Positions 13,001-22,900 of a stretch of 64,000 nt of DNA are shown piece after piece. This DNA comes from Skeletonema marinoi (taxonomy: Eukaryota; Bacillariophyta; Thalassiosirophyceae; Thalassiosirales; Thalassiosiraceae): contig CM060487.1 of the NCBI GenBank assembly GCA_030544225.1, positions 2,232,001-2,296,000 of the forward strand. Reading direction: 5' to 3'. Below the pieces are notes generated by a model. The model ran no database searches and had not been told where the DNA came from. It saw only the letters and a list, made by a program, of their open reading frames with translations. The translations under genes and the position numbers were made by a program. Numbering within the stretch: position 1 is the first letter of the stretch; each line of letters begins with the position of its first letter.

Positions 13001-14512
13001 TCACGGATTGCGTTTTCTACTGACCGCATTGCTTTTCCTACATGCTTTGTTGTCCTACCATACGGGCTTCAACTTGATGAAACTCAGAATAGATATTGTG
13101 CCGTTCCGAGTCCGGAATATACGTCGTGCGCTGAGAGACTTGGCAAATGTCTGTTAGAGATAAACAAAGCTACTGCTCGCATGTCATTTTGGATGAGGAT
13201 GAACGATAAGATAAGAGATCCAAGGAATGGAGACAACTTCAAATCTCAAATGCAAGAATGGATCAAAAGGGCTCGAGTTGAGCCGTGTAACGCGGTAGCG
13301 AAGGAAATTGTCAAGTCGCTAGGGCTTGGACCGAATTATGATTTATTATGCGAAGAGATACTCGCTTTCGACGGGTCAATTAGTAAAGCAAAGTCCTACA
13401 TGAAAAATCCATTACGAGCGGCCCGAAAGGCCATTGGACAAAATGCGGATTCTCTGGCAGATATGTACCCTTCACTCAATTTGTATTTGATTGACGAAGA
13501 TACAATGATGCCAAGTTATGTGGACGAAAGATTTTCGCCATATCCGTTACGAATTCACTTCGACAAAAGTCTCTTCAAAAACGCCCTGCTGCCATTCATC
13601 AATATAGCTGTAATGAAAGCTTTGGCAAGAGGTAGATTTCATGGGTTGGCTGCACTTCTTGGCTTTCCGCCATCATTTATCATTCCTGATTCATGGAAAG
13701 CATCAGAGCCTGGTCTCTTGCACAGTTCTGAGAGCTCAGATTCGATAGAAGAGTTTGTTTTGCTTCAGAAAGTTGTGCGTAAAGATGATTTACAGTCTCT
13801 TTGGGACGATGCCTCCGTTAATAGTTCGTATAGTGGAAGTAGAAGTGCAGGTTCTTACAGCGATATACGCAGCTTTTCGAACTTGTCACTGCACAGCTCT
13901 CCGAGTATTGATCTTTCTGAAGGCGATCCTGTTATTGCAAGCGTGCCCATGATCCATCTTGAATTACTCTTCAGAGAGTTTGATCCAGACAGGCACTTTA
14001 ACAATTTACGACGAGTTTCGCGCGGTGTTGAAGAGAGCTCGCCTGGACTTTGGACTGTGAACGAAACAATAAATGATCTACACGAAGCTATGGAGCTAGC
14101 TGATATAGAAGACCAGTTGCAAGAGTTGATGCTGGATTACGAGAAGAAGAAGAATACGGAGATCGAACTCCAAAATCTTGTCCAACGCAAGAAAGTAGTC
14201 AAAATGCAGCTGTCGCGTCAAGGTTTCCCATTTCACAAAGAAATCTTCCATTCCAAAGACTCCATCAATGAAGAGTTCGAAGCACAGGTCCCTGGCGACA
14301 ATAATGCCAAGAATGATCCAAGTGCAGGAGAAGCACGAGCAAATCCAAAACCAACTGGTGAATTATATCAAGACGATGGCACTAAAATTGTGACTCACCG
14401 GATGCGTTATAGTGATCCAGATTCGACCTCAGATGAAGGTGGAGAGAAGAAAAAGAGCAAGAAAATGAGGAAGTCGAAGCGTAAATTCCGTCCTTGGTTT
14501 GGGGCGTGCTAA
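7043..14512 (+). CDS. Ankyrin-repeat protein kinase, 2461 residues
   Basis: Two exons, 7043-12820 and 12905-14512, with an 84-bp GT-AG intron. Chosen start is MGKFQSEL; an upstream open extension has only a TTG. After an acidic, low-complexity N-terminus come ankyrin-like repeats in two blocks (for example GRLPLHAAA, LLPLHIAAIHG; later TPLHVALN, GRLPLHIAAENGA, LNLPLHIAAAY). A kinase domain spans about 1500-1910: VAVKFMK (lysine, about 1527), YLDLQLKNVL (HRD-type loop with Asp, Lys and Asn, about 1628), SDFGS (about 1647), a PPE motif near 1673, DVWVFG near 1829 and a typical end (ILLPASERLPNMTAVLRHPFF region). About 155 residues separate PPE from DVW, far more than usual. The exon-2 tail of 535 residues is unrecognised, with a coiled coil near 2330-2370 and a basic end (KKKSKKMRKSKRKFRPWFGAC). 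Catalytic residues look complete, so activity is plausible. Substrate unknown. Confidence 0.85.
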
Positions 14513-14580
14513 TTGGGCTTGTGATGTGTTGCAGTTGATTCACATTTGTTATTATATATATACATTCATTACGTTAATCA

Positions 14581-16041
14581 TCAAAGCGATTTAAATATCT
14601 TCTTTGTAAGTGATTTGTAATCAAGTTTTCGCTCACCTGAATTGGTTGATTGCTCCTTAAACCACATGGCTGTCTTCTCCAAACCCTCTTCTTGTGTCAC
14701 TGTCGAAGTGAATTGCAAACCTTTCGCTGCCTTCTCACTATTGCAGCTAGATTCTCGAATATCGCCATCTCTTGGAGCCAAGTGTTTTACATCTGATGAA
14801 GAGTTCATTTTTTGCCTTACTTGATCAGCCAAAGTATTGATTGTGATGGATTTTCCAGTACATACATTAAAATTATCAAATGTCGCTTCGCTTTCGGTTG
14901 ACGCTTGTAACAGCGACATGACAATTGCCCGGGCTACGTCCTTAACGTAAACGAAATCACGTGTCATTTCACCATCACCAAGAACAGTGATATCTTTATC
15001 ATGAAGCGCAGCTTCTAGAAACAAGCTGATGACTCCGCTGTACGGGTTCTTTGGATCCTGTCTCGGTCCAAATACATTAAAGAAGCGTAAAGCTACAGCA
15101 CTTGCTTTCGGCCCACCTGACGCTTCATTTTGCTTTGCAACGAACTCTCTCATTAAGCCTTCCATTCGAAATTTGGTATCTGCGTATGGCGATTTACCTC
15201 CATATGGAGCAGTTTCTCTTAATGGCAGTAGAGTTGGGTCAGGGTCGCCATAGACTGCTGCTGATGAAGCAGCAGTCACTTTGTGAATAAATGTAGCAGC
15301 ACCATCCTCACTTTGAGAAACGTGCTGGTTGTAATTTCGAATCCAGTTAAACACCTTTTCTGAACCCCCGTAATTGATTCGTTCATACTTGTCAGGGTCG
15401 TTCATGCTTTCTGCTACGGATATAGCTGCTGCTAAATGTATCACATGAGTAAATGAACTTCCATTTCCAATTTCAGGAAGATCTCCAACCACAGTGATAT
15501 CATGTGGTACCAGCTCTTTCGCAAATCGATTGTGGTTATGACCATTGCTTTCATCATCTAATATCGTCACGCTGAATCCACGGTGTAATAGTAGGTCAAC
15601 CACATGAGAACCAATAAAACCTAACCCACCCGTGATGAGGACTGCTTCGTCAGGCTTTGCAATGCGAATACCAGCAAATTCATTAGTTGTCAAGTATGCT
15701 TCGCCGCGGATAGGTGCAACAGCACCCTGACTCGTTGTTGTCAATAATGCGACAATTAGCAGAAACATTACAACGGCTGCAATGACGAAGAATTGTGTAC
15801 TCCTCATGAAATTGAGACCATGTTCGATCAATGATGCACCACCCGCCTCTTGTGAATGCCGCACCTGCATATCGCTCCACGCTTCATTAGAGTCATCGGT
15901 GTCTCCTATTTCAAGACTTGAGGGCGAACTATCATCATAAGATACAGGCCTATCAAAGAATGATCGTTCTCTTGTCGGTTGCTCCTCGGAATTTTTGGAC
16001 TTGATGGGATGGAAGCCATCTGTTGAAGATGGTCTCTGCAT
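14581..16041 (-). CDS. Membrane-anchored NAD-dependent sugar epimerase/dehydratase
   Basis: 486 residues, no intron. An N-terminal tail of about 82 residues is followed by a single hydrophobic span (about 83-103, FFVIAAVVMFLLIVALL), then a lumenal-type catalytic domain. This layout suggests a type II Golgi/ER membrane protein (inference). The extended SDR Rossmann motif GGLGFIGSH is at about 138-146, and an acidic residue for the NAD ribose follows in ILDDES. The catalytic pair Y-x3-K is in SPYADTKFRME (about 285), with a Ser cluster (SSAAVYGD) upstream. The block VALRFFNVFGPRQDP is typical of UDP-sugar 4-epimerases (GalE, WbpP, GAE classes), as is DGEMTRDFVYVKDVA. It probably interconverts UDP-hexoses or UDP-hexuronates for glycan synthesis; the exact substrate cannot be told. 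Its stop is 68 bp from that of the ankyrin-kinase gene (convergent). Confidence 0.9.
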   Translation of the reverse strand: MQRPSSTDGFHPIKSKNSEEQPTRERSFFDRPVSYDDSSPSSLEIGDTDDSNEAWSDMQVRHSQEAGGASLIEHGLNFMRSTQFFVIAAVVMFLLIVALLTTTSQGAVAPIRGEAYLTTNEFAGIRIAKPDEAVLITGGLGFIGSHVVDLLLHRGFSVTILDDESNGHNHNRFAKELVPHDITVVGDLPEIGNGSSFTHVIHLAAAISVAESMNDPDKYERINYGGSEKVFNWIRNYNQHVSQSEDGAATFIHKVTAASSAAVYGDPDPTLLPLRETAPYGGKSPYADTKFRMEGLMREFVAKQNEASGGPKASAVALRFFNVFGPRQDPKNPYSGVISLFLEAALHDKDITVLGDGEMTRDFVYVKDVARAIVMSLLQASTESEATFDNFNVCTGKSITINTLADQVRQKMNSSSDVKHLAPRDGDIRESSCNSEKAAKGLQFTSTVTQEEGLEKTAMWFKEQSTNSGERKLDYKSLTKKIFKSL

Positions 16042-16117
16042 TGCCTCCTTTTTATTTGAAAATTTGCAATCAATGTGGCACTCTGTTGGACGACTTTATG
16101 AAGGAAGTATGAGATTG

Positions 16118-16189
16118 CAGTGTTTTATCTCTCCACAACAGCGGCGGGCTGGGCAGTGTTTTATCTCTCCACAACAGCGGCGGGCTGGG
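16118..16189. repeat. 36-bp tandem duplication
   Basis: Two perfect copies of a 36-bp unit beginning CAGTGTTTTATCTCTCCACA, at 16118-16153 and 16154-16189. They lie about 80-150 bp upstream of the epimerase ATG, so they are within its likely promoter or 5' UTR. Perfect identity points to a recent slippage or duplication event. Confidence 0.9.
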
Positions 16190-16336
16190 CTGGTTGTGGC
16201 TTGATCAAAAGCTCAGCTTGTAAGTATTTAGCATTTTTTGCATGTGGTCGGTGGCTTCACGCTTGCTTTCACGCTCGCTGCAAAGCAAGATTTTATCGTG
16301 ACAAATTTCGCTAACACTTCGCTTTGATTGAGAACC

Positions 16337-16357
16337 AGGCAAGAGGCAAGAGGCAAG
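16337..16357. repeat. AGGCAAG microrepeat, three copies
   Basis: Three head-to-tail copies of the 7-bp unit AGGCAAG. No function is evident. Confidence 0.8.
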
Positions 16358-16716
16358 TGAGGATAAATCCAGCCAGAGCGAGGAGTGGGAAGCAGGAAGC
16401 AGGCAATTTGAGATTGTCCAATGCATACTTAATGCATGGTATATGTAAGCGTTAGGGATGAGGTACGGTGGAAAATCCCCTCTCTGCGCTGCATTATTCA
16501 CGATGATTGTGTGGGGTATCTATCTGCACAGATAATTAGCACAGATCGAAGATGTGCACTTTCTATTTCAGTGAAAGGATGATCAGACTGTTTATTGTCA
16601 TATTATTTCTTAGCAGACATTGAATCTAATAAATGTTTACGTTTTGCTCGACGCATCATCTCTATCCTTGCTCGTCTACGGCGATTATAATAGTGCTAAC
16701 ATCGTTCTATCTGAAT

Positions 16717-17386
16717 CTACAAGTTCACTTCTTGCCCATATCTCTCGTTCATTCCATCAAACCATTGCGCGGACTCATCTGATGAATCTGCTAGAATCAA
16801 TGAGCACATAGGTTCACCCTTTTCATTCAAGAACCTGCTCACTCTCATTGTTTTGCTTTCTCCATCAGGAAGAGGTCGTTCCGAGGTCACAAATGTAATT
16901 TTAGTTATTTGATCCACTTTAACATGAAATTCAAATGATGCATCCTCGCTTGCAAAAGTTAGCAGCTTATCTCCTGTTTTGGGTGAGACAGATGATTTTG
17001 ATTTGGCTTCGTCAATGATGGGAAAGAAGTATATGCTAATGAGATACCAACGATAAGAAGTCGATAATGATGCGATTATCATATCACAAGCACTTACGCC
17101 CTAACTTGGATGTTGTTTCAAGGATAGCACCGTTTCCAATCACTACAATTCGGAAGGGCAGATTCGATGCATGGAACTCATCCAAAATCCCTTGCGCCTT
17201 GGATACAGCGGCATCGCTGTCAGTTTCAGTGTTCGGCGATGATTCAAATAATTGAAATGATGTTGGTCCATTAAGCGAGGGTCTGCTGTCACCACCTATT
17301 CTCGTCAGTCCACTGGTAACCTGAAAACCGTTGACGGTCGTCGTGGAGGCGATACAGAGGAGAACTGCTGCTGCTTTCTTCATCAT
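16717..17386 (-). CDS. Small plastid-targeted protein of unknown function
   Basis: 192 residues from two exons, 17386-17098 and 17006-16717, with a 90-bp intron (GTAAGT donor; acceptor chosen at GACGAAG because it restores the frame). The N-terminus MMKKAAAVLLCIASTTTVNG is a good signal peptide, and the next residue is Phe (FQVTSG), the diatom bipartite plastid presequence pattern. The mature part has a conserved-looking core ending VSRFLNEKGEPMCSLILAD and WFDGMNERYG. I do not recognise the family with confidence; a resemblance to small heme-utilisation (HutX/ChuX-like) folds is a guess. The splice acceptor is inferred, not proven. Confidence 0.65.
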
Positions 17387-17769
17387 CGTTGGATGGCTCG
17401 GCTCTACTGTGCTAAATTTAGGATCGCTTCAACTTTTCACATCCAGCTTGAGTGAGATGTACTTGTATGTTTGGTCTAGCCGCCGCCGTTATTAGTTGAG
17501 GAGTATAAACATAGAATTCTTGTAACAGACGTTATCTTTTCATACAACGATGTGAAAAAAAAAACCAAAACAGTGGTAACTTGACCCACACTGACACGAT
17601 ACGACACTTGACACAGCGCTTCTTTGACATGAGTAAATAAGAAGTAGAGTACTGCACTGCGGCGGTGTGGCCCATAAGTAATGCTTCAATTTAACTGTTC
17701 TACTCACACATCTTTTGGTAGTAGCACTTCGTTAAGAAAAACAGCACTCTTGAATATAGATGTGTAATG
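17387..17769. other. intergenic region (383 bp)
   Basis: Between two minus-strand genes: promoter and 5' UTR of the small plastid-targeted gene, and 3' flank of the next gene. It contains an A9 run near 17554 and nothing else recognisable. Confidence 0.4.
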
Positions 17770-18717
17770 TCATTTGCTTGAGGCATATACAATAGGTGCA
17801 ACGCAGTCTGTAATGCCCCACGTACGGACACTTACAAGCGTGAAAGTGAGCTTGGCCTCGTCCCCAGCACCAGGATTTGGCTTGAAGTTTGGAGTCCCCT
17901 CTACCTCTATAGATACTGAAAAGATACCAACGCCTCTATGAACATGCTGCTGGTGAGGTTGTGCATTCACGTCTTGAATGCTTCCAACGCGTGTGAAGCT
18001 TATGTCTTTTCCATAGGCAGAGGCAGGGGCATCCTTTTCCTTTACAACCCAGAAGCTTGGCTTGGGCTGTCCACTCTGATGATGCAACTTGGCCTCGATC
18101 GCCACGAGGTTTCTGTTAGGGTCGTACACGGTCCCCTCATCGGATAAGTCCCAGCCCGTCCCAATCTTCACGTATGATTTGAACTTATCTAACGTCATCT
18201 CTGGTAGATAGACGTACACCCATGAGTTTCCATAGTCTTTCAACATCGGCTGGCCGTGTTTGTGTACGAGCTTGCGTGTTAGATCAACGCAGACGTCCAT
18301 ACCAACGTAAGCGAGGTCGCATTGGTCGCTGTTGATGTCGTAGGTAAAGTCGAGATCGCCATTCCATATCTGACCCTGGCCTGGATGAGCAAGGCTTGCT
18401 TTGAACCTGATTCTTGGATCAGGCCGTTCGTGGCCAAAGTGATCCTGCAAATTATCAAATACATGACGGAGTGCCTTGGCTTCTTTCTCGCCAACTAAGT
18501 TACCCCTCCACTTCACCATGTTCGAGTTTGTGGATGAAGCCGCGGATTCCTCGTCCTCGTCTTCTCTCTGTGCCTGTGCCGCCTGATCGATGTCGATGTG
18601 ATTGGCAATGTTTGGAACATTGATATTTGCTTCCATCATTCGGCCACTATTTTTAAATGATTTCTCCTCGACCTCGACCTCGACATCAAAACTGTTTCTG
18701 CTCATTCTCTTCGACAA
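17770..18717 (-). CDS. Hypothetical protein, 315 residues
   Basis: A single open frame starting MSKRMSRNSFDVEVEVEEKS. The first 65 residues are charged and low complexity. The rest looks like a folded, beta-rich domain with many aromatic and Gly residues (WNGDLDFTYDINSDQCDLAY, NSWVYVYLPEMTLDKFKSYV, WGITDCVAPIVYASSK at the end). No signal peptide or membrane span is seen. I do not recognise the family. It is the last host gene before the satellite island, and its base composition does not differ visibly from its neighbours. Confidence 0.7.
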   Translation of the reverse strand: MSKRMSRNSFDVEVEVEEKSFKNSGRMMEANINVPNIANHIDIDQAAQAQREDEDEESAASSTNSNMVKWRGNLVGEKEAKALRHVFDNLQDHFGHERPDPRIRFKASLAHPGQGQIWNGDLDFTYDINSDQCDLAYVGMDVCVDLTRKLVHKHGQPMLKDYGNSWVYVYLPEMTLDKFKSYVKIGTGWDLSDEGTVYDPNRNLVAIEAKLHHQSGQPKPSFWVVKEKDAPASAYGKDISFTRVGSIQDVNAQPHQQHVHRGVGIFSVSIEVEGTPNFKPNPGAGDEAKLTFTLVSVRTWGITDCVAPIVYASSK

Positions 18718-19914
18718 TTGAAATTGGGCGTGAGCAAATAATAGAAGTACTTAGCTGGTTTTTCTCATTGGTAACTCGTGCAAACTTGACAGTTTAGCCA
18801 GGGTTTAGCGGAAGAACGTCATTACATATTTACTGTGTGCGTTACAATGAGACACATAAAGTGTCAGTAAAACATCGGTACTGATAGGCCTAAGCTAACT
18901 AAGCACAAAGCAAGGACGGAGAAACAGTTGCCCCCAAATTGAATTTCTACTTGAAAAGTATCATGTTAAAAATAAAACAACGGGGCCGGACCCCCGATAA
19001 AGAAAGCCCAGCCCCCTATTGCTATATTGAAGTAAAGAAAGAAAGCAAAAGCATTAGCAGCGAGCGAACATGCAGCGAAACTTGTACTTTACCTCAGGGG
19101 TTAACCTGACTTCATCAGTTCAAAATCTTACCTGCGCTGGTCGCGGGCGGGAGGCTGGAGAAGGCCACAGAAAGCAACAAAAGACAAAGCAGCGAGCGAA
19201 CATTCAGCGAAACTTGAAGTAAAGTAACCTGACTCAAGGGTTAACCTGACTAACGAACACTTCAGATATGTACCATCTTACTTACCTACGTTACATTAGT
19301 AAGTACTTACCTAGAGAGGTAGAGTAAGTATGATGAAGAGGAAGATGAAGCAGGAAGCAGCAAGCCAAACGTGTCGTGAAAAGCGCCGTCAATATCAAAG
19401 CAGCTACATGCTGACGGCCAATCAAGATCAGCTGAGACGTCCTTACGGCCTTGGAATAGCCATCATCAGCCGTACATACAACCTGTGCGTGTGAGTGCGT
19501 AGAAACGCATTACTGCTCACCTAGTCAGCGCATATTTAATTAACCTGGTCAGACAGTCAGGGGTTCAGTTAGTTGAAACAGCGGGTGTTCCCACGATACG
19601 CTACGATCCCTACGATACGACGACTGATTCGGAGTTTCAGGGTTAACCCGAACTTACCGCGATACGTATCTTCAAACATCTAATATACTTTTGGGAGCGA
19701 AACGAGAAAGCGACGTAGTCATAATATGATATCTTCCTATTGTTATTGTACCTCCAGGCCAGCTCAGCAATACTACAATTAAAATGAGTAAGTCATACTT
19801 CAATAATAATTGATCAATTAACAGTGAGTAAAGCCTCGTCTTCTACTGTTCCTAAGTTTGTACTCGACCCCCTCGAAATAAGCTGAACTTAACACACGAC
19901 ATCATCACAATTAT
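18718..19914. other. intergenic region (1.2 kb) left of the satellite array
   Basis: No long open frame. It holds a pair of dispersed, about 55-bp similar segments (from 19057 and 19189, both starting GCAGCGAGCGAACAT) and several copies of GGGTTAACCTGACT or close variants (near 19099, 19231 and 19641). A short inverted stretch around TACTTAC/GTAAGTA lies near 19285-19330. It looks like decayed repetitive DNA at the edge of the satellite. Confidence 0.5.
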
Positions 19915-22900
19915 TTCGAATCTAACGCAGGGAATGTCGCAATCCACAGCATCTATTGGCCCAAGGTGACTGGTTGAGATGCCAATAAAGGGTATATGCC
20001 ACTACTCAAGTTCTTTATCTATAAATATCAACGTTGCTACAACGTCGTAGGTGACCTGATGAGGCCCACTATGGGATGGCCACCAGCAATACTCTATTAC
20101 CATATCGTATCTAACGCTGTAAATATGGCAATCTACAGCTTCTAGTGGCCAATCAAAGATATTCATGATAGTATAGTAGCATCTTTTTCACGGCTCAAGC
20201 TGTGTTTGGTCATATCAGACATGCTACAACGTCGTAGGTGACCTGATGAGGCCCACTTTGGGACGGCAGTATAAGTTACTCTAGTAGCACATCGTATCTC
20301 ACGCAATGAATATGACAATCCACAGCTTGTAGTGACCCATCATAGTTGGCCATGATAGTACAGAAGCATCTTTTTCATGGCTCAAGCCCTTTTGGGTCGT
20401 ATCGACGTCACTACAACGTCGTAGGTGACCTGATGAGGCATCTGAGACGGCCGCCAGCTCCTCTGTTGAAAGTCAAATCGTATCTCACGCAATGAATATG
20501 ACAATCCACAGCTTGTAGTGACCCATCATAGTTGGCCATGATAGTACAGAAGCATCTTTTTCATGGCTCAAGCCCTTTTGGGTCGTATCGACGTCGCTAC
20601 AACGTCGTAGGTGACCTGATGAGGCATCTGAGACGGCCGCCAGCTCCTCTGTTGAAAGTCAAATCGTATCTCACGCAATGAATATGACAATCCACAGCTT
20701 GTAGTGACCCATCATAGTTGGCCATGATAGTACAGAAGCGTCTTTTTCATGGCTCAAGCCCTTTTGGGTCGTATCGACGTCACTACAACGTCGTAGGTGA
20801 CCTGATGAGGCATCTGAGACGGCCGCCAGCTCCTCTGTTGAAAGTCAAATCGTATCTCACGCAATGAATATGACAATCCACAGCTTGTAGTGACCCATCA
20901 TAGTTGGCCATGATAGTACAGAAGCATCTTTTTCATGGCTCAAGCCCTTTTGGGTCGTATCGACGTCGCTACAACGTCGTAGGTGACCTGATGAGGCATC
21001 TGAGACGGCCGCCAGCTCCTCTGTTGAAAGTCAAATCGTATCTCACGCAATGAATATGACAATCCACAGCTTGTAGTGACCCATCATAGTTGGCCATGAT
21101 AGTACAGAAGCATTTTTTTCATGGCTCAAGCCCTTTTGGGTCGTATCGATGTCGCTACAACGTCGTAGGTGACCTGATGAGGCATCTGAGACGGCCGCCA
21201 GCTCCTCTGTTGAAAGTCAAATCGTATCTCACGCAATGAATATGACAATCCACAGCTTGTAATGACCCATCATAGTTGGCCATGATAGTACAGACGCATC
21301 TTTTTCACGGCTCAAGCCCTTTTGGGTCGTATCGGCGTCGCTACAACGTCGTAGGTGACCTGATGAGGCATCTGAGACGGCCGCCAGCTCCTCTGTTGAA
21401 AGTCAAATCGTATCTCACGCAATGAATATGACAATCCACAGCTTGTAGTGACCCATCATAGTTGGCCATGATAGTACAGAAGCATCTTTTTCACGGCTCA
21501 AGCCCTTTTGGGTCGTATCGGCGTCGCTACAACGTCGTAGGTGACCTGATGAGGCATCTGAGACGGCCGCCAGCTCCTCTGTTGAAAGTCAAATCGTATC
21601 TCACGCAATGAATATGACAATCCACAGCTTGTAGTGACCCATCATAGTTGGCCATGATAGTTCAAAAGCATCTTTTTCATGGCTCAAGCCCTTTTGGGTC
21701 GTATCGGCGTCGCTACAACGTCGTAGGTGACCTGATGAGGCATCTGAGACGGCCGCCAGCTCCTCTGTTGAAAGTCAAATCGTATCTCACGCAATGAATA
21801 TGACAATCCACAGCTTGTAGTGACCCATCATAGTTGGCCATGATAGTACAGAAGCATCTTTTTCATGGCTCAAGCCCTTTTGGGTCGTATCGGCGTCGCT
21901 ACAACGTCGTAGGTGACCTGATGAGGCATCTGAGACGGCCGCCAGCTCCTCTGTTAAAAGTCAAATCGTATCTCACGCAATGAATATGACAATCCACAGC
22001 TTGTAGTGACCCATCATAGTTGGCCATGATAGTACAGAAGCATCTTTTTCATGGCTCAAGCCCTTTTGGGTCGTTTCGACGTCGCTACAACGTCGTAGGT
22101 GACCTGATGAGGCATCTGAGACGGCCGCCAGCTCCTCTGTTGAAAGTCAAATCGTATCTCACGCAATGAATATGACAATCCACAGCTTGTAGTGACCCAT
22201 CATAGTTGGCCATGATAGTACAGAAGCATCTTTTTCATGGCTCAAGCCCTTTTGGGTCGTATCGACGTCGCTACAACGTCGTAGGTGACCTGATGAGGCA
22301 TCTGAGACGGCCGCCAGCTCCTCTGTTGAAAGTCAAATCGTATCTCACGCAATGAATATGACAATCCACAGCTTGTAGTGACCCATCATAGTTGGCCATG
22401 ATAGTACAGAAGCATTTTTTTCATGGCTCAAGCCCTTTTGGGTCGTATCGATGTCGCTACAACGTCGTAGGTGACCTGATGAGGCATCTGAGACGGCCGC
22501 CAGCTCCTCTGTTGAAAGTCAAATCGTATCTCACGCAATGAATATGACAATCCACAGCTTGTAATGACCCATCATAGTTGGCCATGATAGTACAGACGCA
22601 TCTTTTTCACGGCTCAAGCCCTTTTGGGTCGTATCGGCGTCGCTACAACGTCGTAGGTGACCTGATGAGGCATCTGAGACGGCCGCCAGCTCCTCTGTTG
22701 AAAGTCAAATCGTATCTCACGCAATGAATATGACAATCCACAGCTTGTAGTGACCCATCATAGTTGGCCATGATAGTACAGAAGCATCTTTTTCACGGCT
22801 CAAGCCCTTTTGGGTCGTATCGGCGTCGCTACAACGTCGTAGGTGACCTGATGAGGCATCTGAGACGGCCGCCAGCTCCTCTGTTGAAAGTCAAATCGTA

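Larger units (their letters stand above)
16042..16716. other. intergenic region (675 bp) with short tandem repeats
   Basis: Upstream of the epimerase gene and downstream of the next minus-strand gene. It contains the 36-bp tandem duplication and a 7-bp triplication listed separately. Open frames here (60-100 codons) have no recognisable features. No RNA gene was recognised. Confidence 0.5.

Noticed and set aside
20411-20490. Hammerhead ribozyme in the satellite monomer (CTGATGAG followed by GAAA)
   Set aside because: The two core boxes occur in the right order, but stem II does not form, the base before GAAA is T instead of C, stem III does not pair with a proper cleavage triplet and stem I is at most 4 bp. 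The GAAA is also missing in the diverged monomers that keep the CTGATGAG box.
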